Assembly: GCA_049322715.1 (NCBI GenBank)
Contig: JBMOQP010000010.1
Span: 75,421-139,420, forward strand
Direction: 5' to 3'
Length of the DNA stretch: 64,000 bases
Source: Thiofaba sp049322715
GTDB lineage: Bacteria > Pseudomonadota > Gammaproteobacteria > Halothiobacillales > Halothiobacillaceae
The notes under the pieces are model-generated. The model saw only the letters and a program-made list of their open reading frames with translations. It was not told the origin of the DNA and did no database searches. Below, piece by piece: positions 8,832 to 17,043 of the stretch. Each line of letters starts with the position of its first letter. Position 1 is the stretch's first letter. The position numbers and the translations under genes are program-made.

Positions 8832-8953
8832 GGCGGATGCCGCCCATCCTTGGGCGCCCCCCTTCGGGTGGGCTTCGCCAGCTTAACGCGAAGCTGGCGC
8901 AAGCCCGCGTAGCGCCTGTCGGCGAATCCAGATTTGTTCCTGACAAATCGGTC
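8832..8953 (-). repeat. Palindromic element type B (long form), copy 1
   Basis: Read on the minus strand, this starts GACCGATTTGTCAGGAACAA and ends GGGCGGCATCCGCC, the type B ends. Between them is an extra hairpin module (CGCCAGCTT/AAGCTGGCG) that is also found in copy 3 at 16945 and in the tails of two chemoreceptor genes. The element ends immediately before the likely start codon ATG of the next gene, as GGTC-ATG. The same arrangement recurs at 17044. Confidence 0.85.
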
Positions 8954-11014
8954 ATGGCCGGCCTGTTGCTGCTCGCCCTCGGGGCGGGCGCCGGGCCGAC
9001 CGCGGCGGCCGACCTCCCCCATGCCATGCTGGCCGACTTCAACGACGGCAAGCCGCTGGTCAACCGCGTCATCCCCTGGTCCGTGCCCGTCGCCGGCAAC
9101 AACGCCGTAGGGAACGGCGTTGGGTCGCGAAGCGACACCCGTAGGGCTGAATCCAGGGATGGATTCAGCCGACCGCTGCTGAAGGTCGACCTCACCACCA
9201 CCCCGCGACGCGGCAAGCGCGGACTTGCCCTGCGCGTGCGCTACGCCTTCACCGGCCCCGAGGACGGGCCCCAAGGTCTCGTCCTCCGCCTGCCTAAAGT
9301 GAACTTCGCGGACTATGACCACCTCAGCCTGTGGGTTCGCGGCAGCCGCAAGCACGGCTTTCCGCAGCAGATGCGCGTGCGCTTCCTGGGCGAGGAGACG
9401 GTTCCCGCAAGCCAGGCGGGGCGGGGCTTCATGGCCATCAACCTGAGTGACCAGTGGCGCCAGCTGCTGATCCCGCTCAACGCTCTCAGCGGCATCGCGG
9501 ACGGCAAACGGCCCGCCCTGCTCAGCCTGGAGTTTGACCCCTCGCTGATGGAGGATCGGCAGGGCGCGCTCTATATCGACGACATCGCCCTCATCCGCAC
9601 GGGCCAGCATGTCGGGCCGCAGGAAGACCGCGCGGTCGCCCCCGGCAAGAAGGCCTGGGAGATGGCGCGCGGCGGCGAAGCGGCTGCGCGCGCCGCCATC
9701 CGCGCCCGCGCCGTCGAGCTGCCGCCCGCGCCGCTGGTGCGGCGCGACAGCCTGCCGATGGACGACCGGGCGCTGCTCGAGCGCGTGGCGCGCGACACCT
9801 GGCGGGGACTCGACGGCCTGCGCGACCGGCCGAGCGGCCTGCCGTTCGACACGGTCACCGTCCATCCGGGCGGCGGTCCGCCGCTGGTCGGCGACTACAC
9901 CAACATCACCAACATCGGCCTCTACCTGATGTCGGTGGTGGCCGCGCGCGACCTCGGCCTGATCACGCCCAAGGCAGCCGAGGAGCGCCTCCGGCAGGTG
10001 GTGGGCACCCTGGAGAAGCTGGAGACCTGGCAGGGCTTCTTCTTCAACTACTACGACACCACCTCGCTCGAGCGCACCAGCCACTTCATCTCGTTCGTCG
10101 ACTCCTCCTGGCTGACCGCCGGGCTGATGGTCGCGCGCATGGCCGAGCCTGACCTGTACCCGCGCATCACCCGCCTGCTCGAGCGCGAGGACTACGCCTT
10201 CTTCTACGACCCGTCCGTCGGCCAGATGACGCACGGTTACCACGTCCAGCGCCACGCCCGCTCCAGCAACTACTACGGCCTGCTGTACTCGGAGCCGCGC
10301 CTCGGCAGCCTGATCGCGATCGGCAAGGGCGACGTGCCCGAGAGTCACTGGTTCAGCCTGGCGCGCACCTTCCCGGCCGACTGGACCTGGCAGAACATGA
10401 TCCCGCTCGAGCGCACGTCGCGCCTGGTGAAGGGCTATCAGGTCATCGGCGGCTACTACGCCTGGGAAGGCATCCGCTTCCTGCCCTCCTGGGGCGGCAG
10501 CATGTTCGAGGCGATGATGCCGGGCATTGTGCTCGACGGGCAGGCGCATGCCCCCGCCAGCCTCGGTCGCAACGCGGTCGCCCACGTCGACATCCAGCGC
10601 CGCTACGCGCAGGAAGTCCTCAGCCTGCCGGTGTGGGGCATGTCGCCGAGCGCCAACCCGGCCGGCGGCTACGGCGAATACGGGATATCCATCCTCGGCG
10701 TGAAGGGCTATGCGGAAGAGGTGGTCACCCCGCACGCCTCCGGCCTGGCCGCCATGGTCCGCCCCGAGGATGCGGCCCGCAACATGCGCCAGCTGGCCCA
10801 GCTCTACGCCGTCTACGGACCGTTCGGCTTCTACGACGCGGTCAACCCGATCACCGGGGACGTGGCCTACAAGTACCTGGCGCTCGACCAGGGGATGATG
10901 TTCCTGGGACTCGCCAACCACCTGCGCCCGCACCTGATTCAGCGCTACTTCGCCGCCGACCCCATCATCCGCCGCGTCCTCCCCCTGCTCGGGGCCGAAG
11001 ATTTCTTCCAGTAG
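8954..11014 (+). CDS. Secreted glycoamylase-domain protein (GH144/GH162-like)
   Basis: The start is placed at ATG 8954 because upstream in-frame sequence is repeat DNA and the next residues (MAGLLLLALGAGAGPTAAA) form a signal-like segment. It lacks the usual positive charge, so the true N-terminus may have been disturbed by the repeat. Residues about 25-200 resemble a carbohydrate-binding jelly roll. The rest (from about 270) matches the glycoamylase-like family by 'DYTNITNIGLYLMSVVAA', 'FFFNYYDTTSL', 'FVDSSWLTAGL', 'NPAGGYGEYGI' and 'DQGMMFLGLANHL'. That family includes beta-1,2-glucan hydrolases. Residues 50-73 come from a type A element. The ABC ATPase follows 11 bases later. Confidence 0.75.
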   Translation: MAGLLLLALGAGAGPTAAADLPHAMLADFNDGKPLVNRVIPWSVPVAGNNAVGNGVGSRSDTRRAESRDGFSRPLLKVDLTTTPRRGKRGLALRVRYAFTGPEDGPQGLVLRLPKVNFADYDHLSLWVRGSRKHGFPQQMRVRFLGEETVPASQAGRGFMAINLSDQWRQLLIPLNALSGIADGKRPALLSLEFDPSLMEDRQGALYIDDIALIRTGQHVGPQEDRAVAPGKKAWEMARGGEAAARAAIRARAVELPPAPLVRRDSLPMDDRALLERVARDTWRGLDGLRDRPSGLPFDTVTVHPGGGPPLVGDYTNITNIGLYLMSVVAARDLGLITPKAAEERLRQVVGTLEKLETWQGFFFNYYDTTSLERTSHFISFVDSSWLTAGLMVARMAEPDLYPRITRLLEREDYAFFYDPSVGQMTHGYHVQRHARSSNYYGLLYSEPRLGSLIAIGKGDVPESHWFSLARTFPADWTWQNMIPLERTSRLVKGYQVIGGYYAWEGIRFLPSWGGSMFEAMMPGIVLDGQAHAPASLGRNAVAHVDIQRRYAQEVLSLPVWGMSPSANPAGGYGEYGISILGVKGYAEEVVTPHASGLAAMVRPEDAARNMRQLAQLYAVYGPFGFYDAVNPITGDVAYKYLALDQGMMFLGLANHLRPHLIQRYFAADPIIRRVLPLLGAEDFFQ
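9101..9170 (+). repeat. Palindromic element type A, copy 2 (inside coding sequence)
   Basis: The hairpins are AACGCCGT/ACGGCGTT, GGGTCGC-GAA-GCGACACCC and GGCTGAATCCA/TGGATTCAGCC. The element lies inside the glycoamylase gene and encodes residues 50-73 (GNNAVGNG, then SDTRRAESRDGF). The copy in cheW at 42608 is nearly identical and is read in the same frame. Confidence 0.9.
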
Positions 11015-11025
11015 GAGCGATCCCC

Positions 11026-12120
11026 ATGGCCGACGTGGTGTTCGACAAGGTCCGCAAGCTCTATCCCGGCAGCACCGGCCCGGTCATCGACGGGCTCGAT
11101 CTCGACGTGCCGGACGGCGAGCTGCTGGTCATGGTCGGCCCGTCCGGCTGTGGCAAGTCCACCGTGCTGCGCATGCTGGCGGGGCTGGAGACGATCAGCG
11201 CGGGCGAGCTGCGCATCGGCGGGCGACGGGTCAACGAGCTTGAGCCCGCGGCGCGCGACGTGGCCATGGTGTTCCAGGACTACGCCCTCTACCCCCACAT
11301 GAGCGTGCGCGAGAACCTCGACTTCCCGCTCAGGATGCGGCGCATGCCGAAACCCGAGCGTGCCGCGCGGATCGCCCGCGTGGCCGACATGCTGCACCTC
11401 GGCGAGCTGCTCGAACGCAAGCCCGCCCAGCTCTCCGGCGGCCAGCGCCAGCGGGTCGCCATGGGCCGCGCGCTGGTGCGCGAGGCCTCCGTGTTCCTGC
11501 TCGACGAGCCGCTCTCAAACCTCGACGCCAAGCTGCGGGTGCAGGTGCGCGCGGAGATCGCCGAGCTGCAGCGCCGCCTCGGCACCACCATGCTCTACGT
11601 CACCCACGACCAGACCGAGGCGATGACCCTCGGCCACCGCGTCGCCGTGTTCAACCAGGGCCGCCTGCAGCAGGTCGCCTCGCCACGCGAACTGTACGAG
11701 CGCCCGGCCAACACCTTCGTCGCCAGCTTCATCGGCCAGCCGCCGATGAACCTGGTGCCGGCCCGGATCGAGGGCGGAAGGATCACCATAGGAGCGCCCC
11801 CCCGGCCGCGATTCATCGCCGATGCGCTCGTCGCCGCCCGGGAGGCGCTCCTGCCGGACGGCCCCGTCATCCTCGGCATCCGTCCGGAGGACCTCCGGCT
11901 GGCCGCGCCGGGCGAGGAAGGCCTGGACACGCAGGCCGAGCTGGTCGAGTTCCTCGGTCACGAGACCCTGTTGCACGCACGCATCCAGGGCAGCGACACC
12001 CGCCTCACCCTGCGCGCGCCGGGCCGGCTGGAGCTCGCCGCCGGCGCGGCGGCAAGGATGCACGTGGCTGGCGTGCCCCACCTGTTCAGTGCCAGCGACG
12101 GCAAGCGGCTCCAGCGCTGA
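11026..12120 (+). CDS. MalK/UgpC-type ABC transporter ATPase, orphan
   Basis: This is a 364-residue ATPase of the sugar-importer class (CUT1). It has Walker A GPSGCGKST at residues 38-46, Q-loop 'FQDYALYPHMSVREN', signature 'LSGGQRQRVAMGRAL', Walker B 'VFLLDEPLSNLDAKLR', the switch His in 'YVTHDQTEAM' and a C-terminal TOBE/OB domain. The ATG at 11026 has an AGGAG site nine bases upstream. No permease or binding protein lies beside it, so it either serves permeases encoded elsewhere or is a remnant. The glycoamylase gene upstream and GH1 gene downstream suggest glucan or disaccharide import. Confidence 0.88.
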   Translation: MADVVFDKVRKLYPGSTGPVIDGLDLDVPDGELLVMVGPSGCGKSTVLRMLAGLETISAGELRIGGRRVNELEPAARDVAMVFQDYALYPHMSVRENLDFPLRMRRMPKPERAARIARVADMLHLGELLERKPAQLSGGQRQRVAMGRALVREASVFLLDEPLSNLDAKLRVQVRAEIAELQRRLGTTMLYVTHDQTEAMTLGHRVAVFNQGRLQQVASPRELYERPANTFVASFIGQPPMNLVPARIEGGRITIGAPPRPRFIADALVAAREALLPDGPVILGIRPEDLRLAAPGEEGLDTQAELVEFLGHETLLHARIQGSDTRLTLRAPGRLELAAGAAARMHVAGVPHLFSASDGKRLQR

Positions 12121-12136
12121 TGCCGGAAGCGCACCG

Positions 12137-12988
12137 ATGCCCGCCTTCCGCCTGGCCGTCCTGACCCTGCTCGCGATGCTGGCCTTTGCCGCCAATTCCG
12201 TGCTTTGCCGGCAGGCGCTCGAGCGCACCACCATCGACGCGGCAAGCTTCACGTCGCTGCGCCTGATCTCCGGCGCGCTGGTTCTGTGGCTGATCGTGTA
12301 CTGGAAGCAGGGGTCGAGACGAACCGAGGGCAGCTGGGGCTCGGCCCTCGCCCTGTTCGCCTATGCGGCGGGGTTTTCCTTCGCCTACATCAGCCTGCCG
12401 ACGGGCACCGGCGCACTGCTCCTGTTCGGAGCCGTCCAGCTCACCATGCTCGCGGCCGGGCTGCTGCACGGCGAGCGTCCGGGACCATGGCAGCTCGCCG
12501 GCATGCTGCTGGCCCTCGCGGGTCTCGCTTACCTCCTCTCACCAGGCCTCGAGGCCCCGCAGCCGCTCGGGGCGATCCTCATGATCGGCGCGGGCATCGC
12601 CTGGGGGCTGTATTCGCTGCGGGGCCGGAGCGAGCGCCATCCCCTCGGGGCCACAGCGGGCAACTTCCTGCGCTCCGTTCCGCTGGCCGTCGGCCTCGGC
12701 CTCGTCGCCCTTCCCTGGTTGCAGTGGGATGCACAAGGCGCACTGTTCGCCCTAGCCTCCGGAGCCCTCGCCTCAGGCATCGGCTATGCCATCTGGTACG
12801 CGGCCCTGCCCGGGTTGCGCGCCACCAGCGCGGCCACGGTGCAGCTCAGCGTCCCCGTGCTGGCTGCCGCCGGCGGCGCGTTCGTCCTCGCCGAGCCTGT
12901 CACGCCACGCCTGCTCATCGCCTCGCTGGCGATCCTGGGCGGCATCGCCCTCGTCCTGCTGGCGCCCCGGCGCCCCCCCTCGGCCTAG
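12137..12988 (+). CDS. EamA/DMT-family inner-membrane transporter
   Basis: This 283-residue protein is hydrophobic throughout, with about ten predicted helices in two EamA repeats. They begin 'LLAMLAFAANSVLCRQAL' and 'GAILMIGAGIAWGLYSL'. The conserved end of the second repeat, 'ATVQLSVPVLAAAGGAFVLAEPVT', is clear. Members move amino acids, nucleotides or other metabolites, and the substrate here cannot be read from the sequence. The start ATG 12137 lies 16 bases after the ATPase stop, so co-transcription is likely. Confidence 0.85.
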   Translation: MPAFRLAVLTLLAMLAFAANSVLCRQALERTTIDAASFTSLRLISGALVLWLIVYWKQGSRRTEGSWGSALALFAYAAGFSFAYISLPTGTGALLLFGAVQLTMLAAGLLHGERPGPWQLAGMLLALAGLAYLLSPGLEAPQPLGAILMIGAGIAWGLYSLRGRSERHPLGATAGNFLRSVPLAVGLGLVALPWLQWDAQGALFALASGALASGIGYAIWYAALPGLRATSAATVQLSVPVLAAAGGAFVLAEPVTPRLLIASLAILGGIALVLLAPRRPPSA

Positions 12989-13091
12989 CCTGTCGGACCT
13001 GAAGCGAACTGGCTGCCAGCCGGCGGGCTGCTATAGTTTCGAATCAGGGCTGCACAACCCCGTCAGCCACGCGCCCGATTCAGGAGACGGC

Positions 13092-14099
13092 ATGACATCC
13101 AGGAGCGAAAAGGGTGGCGGGGCCTTCCACGGCATCAAGCTGCTGCTGTGCGAGAACCCCCTGCCGCCGATCGACGAGGCAATCGCGGCCGCGCAGGACG
13201 AGGTACCGCACTCCAACTACTACACCGAGCCCTATTCGGCCCCCCTGCGCGGCCTGCTGTCCCGCCAGTTGGGCGTGCCGGAGCGGCTGATCCACATCAA
13301 TGCCGGCTCGGAACTGATCCTGCGCCAGCTGTTCGAGCGCTTCGGTCAGCAGGTGCACCTGCTGACGCCGACCTACGCGCTGTTCCCCGAGATCGCGCGC
13401 AGTCACACCGAGACGCGCCTCCCACCCGGACGGGGCTTCGCCTTCGACCTCGCCGACCTCGTCATCCCGCCGGGCACGACCCTGGCGGTGATCGTCAACC
13501 CGAACAACCCCAACGGCGGCACCTTCGACATGTCTCCGCTGCCAGGGCTGCTACGCCGCCATCCGGACACCCTGTTCCTGGTCGACGAGGCCTTCATCGG
13601 CCTGGCGGGCCGTAGCGTCGTCCCCTGGGTACCGGAGCACCCGAACCTGCTGGTGACCCGCACCCTGTCCAAGGCGCACAGCCTGGCCGGCTTCCGCGTC
13701 GGCTATGCGGTGCTGCCCGAGGCGATCGCCGACGACCTCAACGCGCACAACGACGCCTATCCGCTCGCCCGCCCGAGCGAGGCGGCGGCCATCGCCACCC
13801 TGCTGCACGAGGAGCGTATCCGGGCGCGCCTCGCCGACCTGCGCGCCTGGACCGGGGCGCTCGCCGCCGAACTGCAGGCCATGGGGGTGCGCACCTTCCC
13901 GACCGAGACTTACTTCTTCCTCGCCGACTTCGCCCCGCACGACGCCGTCCGGCTGGCCGAGACCCTCAAGGCCCGGGGCATCCTGGTCAAACCGCTGAAC
14001 GATCCCGTGCTGGGTCCCGGCTTCATGCGCATCACCACCGCCCTGCCGGAGGACAACGCACGCTTCGTGGCCGCGCTGCGCTCCCTCCTGGCACGCTAG
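13092..14099 (+). CDS. HisC-like PLP-dependent aminotransferase (class I/II)
   Basis: The 335-residue protein belongs to the fold-type I aminotransferases close to histidinol-phosphate aminotransferase. It shows 'NPNNPNGG' at 136-143, 'LVDEAFIG' with the PLP-contacting Asp165, and the Schiff-base lysine Lys194 in 'TLSKAHSLAGFRVGY'. It is about 20 residues shorter than HisC. No his gene is next to it, so the substrate is uncertain (histidinol phosphate or another amino acid or cobamide precursor). Start ATG 13092 follows CAGGAG. A TATAGT box at 13032-13037 may be its -10. Confidence 0.8.
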   Translation: MTSRSEKGGGAFHGIKLLLCENPLPPIDEAIAAAQDEVPHSNYYTEPYSAPLRGLLSRQLGVPERLIHINAGSELILRQLFERFGQQVHLLTPTYALFPEIARSHTETRLPPGRGFAFDLADLVIPPGTTLAVIVNPNNPNGGTFDMSPLPGLLRRHPDTLFLVDEAFIGLAGRSVVPWVPEHPNLLVTRTLSKAHSLAGFRVGYAVLPEAIADDLNAHNDAYPLARPSEAAAIATLLHEERIRARLADLRAWTGALAAELQAMGVRTFPTETYFFLADFAPHDAVRLAETLKARGILVKPLNDPVLGPGFMRITTALPEDNARFVAALRSLLAR

Positions 14100-14112
14100 A
14101 CAAGAGACCTTC

Positions 14113-15102
14113 ATGGCAGGCCAGAAAACGCCGCCTCCGGATGCACTGTTCAGGGCCATCGTCGACGCCCAGCCGGAAAGCATTGCCGTCATCGACGCCC
14201 AAGGCCGCATCATCTACGCCAACAACGCCTGGGTCGAATTCGGCCGCCGGAACGACCTCCCAGCGCCAGAAGCGTGGTCGGAGCTCAACTACCTGCAGGC
14301 CTGCCAGGCTGCCGCGAAACGTGGCGATGCCGACGGACGGGTCGTCGTCACCGGGATACGCGACGTCCTCGACGGCAATGCAACGGCCTTCCGACACGAA
14401 TATCCCTGCCACAGCCCGGATAAGCAGCGATGGTTCATGATGCAGGCCACGCCCCTACGCTGGGAGGGCCGTGTGTACGGCATCATCTCGCACCATGACA
14501 TCACCGAACGGAAGCTGGCCGAGGAGCGGGTCGAGGCAATGGCCTACATGGACGGACTCACCGGCATCCCCAACCGCCGCTATTTCGATGCCTTCATGGA
14601 GCAAGAGTGGCGCCGCGCCAGCCGGACCCACACCCCCCTTGCCCTCGTCATGCTGGACATCGACCACTTCAAGCAGTTCAACGACCACTATGGCCACCAG
14701 GCAGGGGACGAGTGCCTGCGCAGGATCGGCCGCACCCTGGGAAGATTCGCCCAGCGCGCGGGCGACATGGCCGCGCGCTACGGCGGCGAGGAATTCGCCG
14801 TCATCCTGGCCAACACCGAACTGACGCAGGCTGCCGAGATCGCGGAGGAGATTCGCACTGCCATCCAGGCGCTGTACATCCCGCACGAGCACTCCCCCTT
14901 CGGCCAATGCCTGACGGCGAGCCTGGGGGTGGCCGCCATCCGCCCGAACAGGGATGAACCGCCGTCTCACCTGATCGAGGCGGCCGACCAGGCCCTCTAT
15001 GTCGCCAAGGCGGCGGGCCGGAACCGCGTGGCCACGGCCCCACCGGTCTGTCAGGAACAGACCGGGGATCGCCGCCAGGCGGGCCCGGAGGGGGCCGCCT
15101 AG
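14113..15102 (+). CDS. PAS-GGDEF diguanylate cyclase
   Basis: This protein probably makes the second messenger cyclic di-GMP. Residues about 10-135 form a PAS sensor ('ESIAVIDAQGRIIYANNAWVEF' in outline), with a PAC-like end 'GIISHHDITERK'. Residues about 140-305 are a GGDEF domain with 'DGLTGIPNRRYFD' and active-site GGEEF at 224-228. RAGD at 215-218 is correctly placed to be the inhibitory I-site. There are no membrane helices. The last 20 residues (310-329) are encoded by a type B repeat that also supplies the stop codon. Confidence 0.88.
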   Translation: MAGQKTPPPDALFRAIVDAQPESIAVIDAQGRIIYANNAWVEFGRRNDLPAPEAWSELNYLQACQAAAKRGDADGRVVVTGIRDVLDGNATAFRHEYPCHSPDKQRWFMMQATPLRWEGRVYGIISHHDITERKLAEERVEAMAYMDGLTGIPNRRYFDAFMEQEWRRASRTHTPLALVMLDIDHFKQFNDHYGHQAGDECLRRIGRTLGRFAQRAGDMAARYGGEEFAVILANTELTQAAEIAEEIRTAIQALYIPHEHSPFGQCLTASLGVAAIRPNRDEPPSHLIEAADQALYVAKAAGRNRVATAPPVCQEQTGDRRQAGPEGAA

Positions 15103-15116
15103 GGAGGGGCGGCATC
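15042..15116 (+). repeat. Palindromic element type B, copy 2a (3' end of GGDEF gene)
   Basis: The hairpins are CGGTCTGT/ACAGACCG around loop CAGGA, then CGCC/GGCG pairs, then GGGGGCCGCC-TAGGGA-GGGGCGGC. This unit starts within the GGDEF coding sequence, encodes its last residues and carries its TAG stop. A second unit follows directly with a period of 75 bp, making a tandem pair. Confidence 0.85.
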
Positions 15117-15192
15117 ACCGATTCGCCAGGAGCGAATCGGGACCTGCCTTGGCAGGCCCGGAGGGTGACGGCCATGGATGGCCGGCATCCGC
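15117..15192 (+). repeat. Palindromic element type B, copy 2b (tandem)
   Basis: This is a second type B unit in tandem: CGATTCGC/GCGAATCG, then CCTGCC/GGCAGG, then GACGGCCATGGATGGCCGGCATCCGCC. Stem bases differ between units 2a and 2b, but pairing is kept. That is evidence that the structure rather than the exact sequence is preserved. Confidence 0.85.
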
Positions 15193-15222
15193 CTCGCCCG
15201 AAACACAGGCGGGAGGTACGAT

Positions 15223-15585
15223 ATGAACATCCGGCTCAAGCGCATCTACGAACCGAAGGCGCCCGGGGATGGACTGCGCATCCTGACCGATGGCCTCTGG
15301 CCACGCGGAATCGCGCGCGAGGCCGGTGCATTCGACGCCTGGCACAAGGCAATCGCCCCCAGCAGCGAGCTGCGGAGCTGGTTCGGCCACGATCCCGCCC
15401 GGTGGGCGGAATTCCGCCGGCGCTACTTCGACGAGCTGGACGGGAAGCCCGAGGCCGTGGAGGCGCTGCGCGGGGAGATCGCCGCCGCACGCGGTCCGGT
15501 CACCTTTGTCTTTGCCTCGCGCGACACGGAACACAACAATGCCGTCGCCCTGCGGGATTACCTCGCGGGGCGACGCCAGGACTGA
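15223..15585 (+). CDS. DUF488 (YeaO-like) protein
   Basis: This is a 120-residue cytoplasmic protein of the DUF488 family. It shows the conserved N-terminal pattern 'LKRIYEPKAPGDGLRILTDG' and 'LWPRG', then 'WFGHDPARWAEFRRRYFDEL' and the C-terminal 'VTFVFASRDTEHNNAVAL'. The biochemical role of the family is not established. ATG 15223 has a GGGAGGT ribosome site and lies just after the tandem repeat. A longer in-frame start at 15178 would begin inside the repeat and is less likely. Confidence 0.85.
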   Translation: MNIRLKRIYEPKAPGDGLRILTDGLWPRGIAREAGAFDAWHKAIAPSSELRSWFGHDPARWAEFRRRYFDELDGKPEAVEALRGEIAAARGPVTFVFASRDTEHNNAVALRDYLAGRRQD

Positions 15586-15611
15586 CGCACAACCTGCACG
15601 AGAACAACCGC

Positions 15612-17033
15612 TTGAGCACCCGCTTTCCTGCCGGCTTCACCTGGGGCGTGGCCACCTCCGCCTACCAAATCGAAGGCGCCCCGCTGGCCGATGGCGCCGG
15701 TCCGAGCAACTGGCACCGCTTCGCCCACGAGCCGGGACGCACCCTGGGCGGCGACCACGGCGACGTGGCCTGCGACCACTACCACCGCTGGCGCGAGGAC
15801 GTGGCACTGATCAAGCGCCTGGGCGTCGTGGCCTACCGCTTCAGCTTCAACTGGGCACGTATCCAGCCCGAGGGGCGCGGCAAGGTGAACCCCAAGGGCC
15901 TCGATTTCTACAAGCGCCTGGCGGACGAGCTGCTGGCCCGGGGCATCCAGCCCTTCGCCACCCTGCACCACTGGGACCTGCCCGCCGCGCTGGAGGATGC
16001 CGGCGGCTGGCTGAACCGCGACACCGCGCTGCGCTTCGCCGACTTCACCGAGATCATGGCCGGCGCCCTCGACGGCCAGGTAGAGGACTGGTGCACCCTC
16101 AACGAGCCGTGGGTCATCATGCATGCGGGCCACGTCGAGGGCGTGCATCCCCCCGGCCTCGCCAACCTCGCCCTCGTGCCCAGGGTGGCCCACAACCTGC
16201 TGCTCGCCCACGCCGAGGCCGTGCGCGCCTACCGCGCCAACGGCCGCCACCGCATCGGCCTGGTGGTGAACATCGAGCCGAAGTACGCCGCGAGCATGGA
16301 CCCCCGCGACCACGCCGCGCGCGCCCGCGCCGAGGCCTACATGAACCGCCTGTTCGTCGATCCGGTCTTCCGCGGCGAGTGGCCCGAGGAGCTCGTCGAG
16401 GCCCTGGGCGAGGACGCCTGGCGCGAGGTGCTGGCCGAACCGGTCGCGCGCCTGTGCGAGCCGATCGACTGGCTGGGCCTGAACTACTACACCCGCGCCG
16501 TGGTGCGCCACAAGGCGGGCGGCTTCCTGGACACCGAGGTCGTGCGCCAACCCGGCACCCATACCGAGATGGGCTGGGAGGTCTTCCCGCAGGGCCTGAC
16601 CGACACCCTGCTCTGGCTGCATGAGCGCACGAACGGCATCCCCCTCTACGTCACCGAGAACGGCGCGGCCTTCGCCGATCCGCCGCCAGCCGACGGCCGG
16701 CTGCACGACGCCCCGCGCATGGCCTACCTGCGCGACCACCTGAGGGCCGCCATGGAGGCGATCGAAAAGGGCGCGGACCTGCGCGGCTACTTCGCCTGGT
16801 CGCTGCTGGACAACTTCGAGTGGCAATTCGGCTACTCCAAGCGCTTCGGCCTCGTACATGTCGACCCGGCCACGGGGGCGCGCACGCCGAAGGACAGCGC
16901 GCGGCTGTTCGCCGAGGTGGCGGCGACGAACGGCGAAGCACTGGCTGATGCCGACCCTCCCGGGTCGGCCCCCTTCGGGCGGGCTTACGCCAGCTTCGCG
17001 TTCGCCCAAGGGCGATCCCCGATCCGTTCCTGA
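15612..17033 (+). CDS. Family 1 glycoside hydrolase (beta-glucosidase)
   Basis: This enzyme hydrolyses beta-linked glucosides with retention. The 473-residue protein starts at TTG 15612, the only in-frame start close to the conserved N-terminus 'RFPAGFTWGVATSAYQIEG'. The acid/base Glu165 is in 'TLNEP' and the nucleophile Glu349 in 'YVTENGAAF'. There is no signal peptide, so it acts in the cytoplasm on imported sugars. The family body ends near residue 443. Residues 445-473 are encoded by a type B repeat (AYASFAFAQGR) and form a foreign tail. Neighbouring glycoamylase and sugar-ATPase genes suggest one glucan pathway. Confidence 0.93.
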   Translation: MSTRFPAGFTWGVATSAYQIEGAPLADGAGPSNWHRFAHEPGRTLGGDHGDVACDHYHRWREDVALIKRLGVVAYRFSFNWARIQPEGRGKVNPKGLDFYKRLADELLARGIQPFATLHHWDLPAALEDAGGWLNRDTALRFADFTEIMAGALDGQVEDWCTLNEPWVIMHAGHVEGVHPPGLANLALVPRVAHNLLLAHAEAVRAYRANGRHRIGLVVNIEPKYAASMDPRDHAARARAEAYMNRLFVDPVFRGEWPEELVEALGEDAWREVLAEPVARLCEPIDWLGLNYYTRAVVRHKAGGFLDTEVVRQPGTHTEMGWEVFPQGLTDTLLWLHERTNGIPLYVTENGAAFADPPPADGRLHDAPRMAYLRDHLRAAMEAIEKGADLRGYFAWSLLDNFEWQFGYSKRFGLVHVDPATGARTPKDSARLFAEVAATNGEALADADPPGSAPFGRAYASFAFAQGRSPIRS

Positions 17034-17043
17034 AGGGTCGGTC
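16945..17043 (-). repeat. Palindromic element type B (long form), copy 3
   Basis: The element spans the last 29 codons of the beta-glucosidase gene and ends with GGTC directly before the ATG of the MtfA-like gene, exactly as copy 1 does before ATG 8954. It includes the GGGCTTACGCCAGCTTCGCG module. The B ends are present as GACCGACCCTTCAGGAACGG and GGGTCGGCATCAGCC on the minus strand. Confidence 0.85.

Noticed and set aside
8669..8953. Upstream extension of the glycoamylase gene to an ATG inside glyS
   Set aside because: The extension translates palindromic repeat DNA and overlaps glyS by 32 bases. The hydrophobic signal-like segment begins at 8954.
8716..9170. Reading the repeats as a CRISPR array
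   Set aside because: There is no regular repeat-spacer pattern. The copies are dispersed, palindromic over their full length and often inside genes, and there are no cas genes.
15165..15611. A 150-codon N-terminal extension of the beta-glucosidase
   Set aside because: It overlaps the whole DUF488 gene in another frame and is Arg/Pro-rich without similarity to GH1. The conserved domain starts right after TTG 15612.
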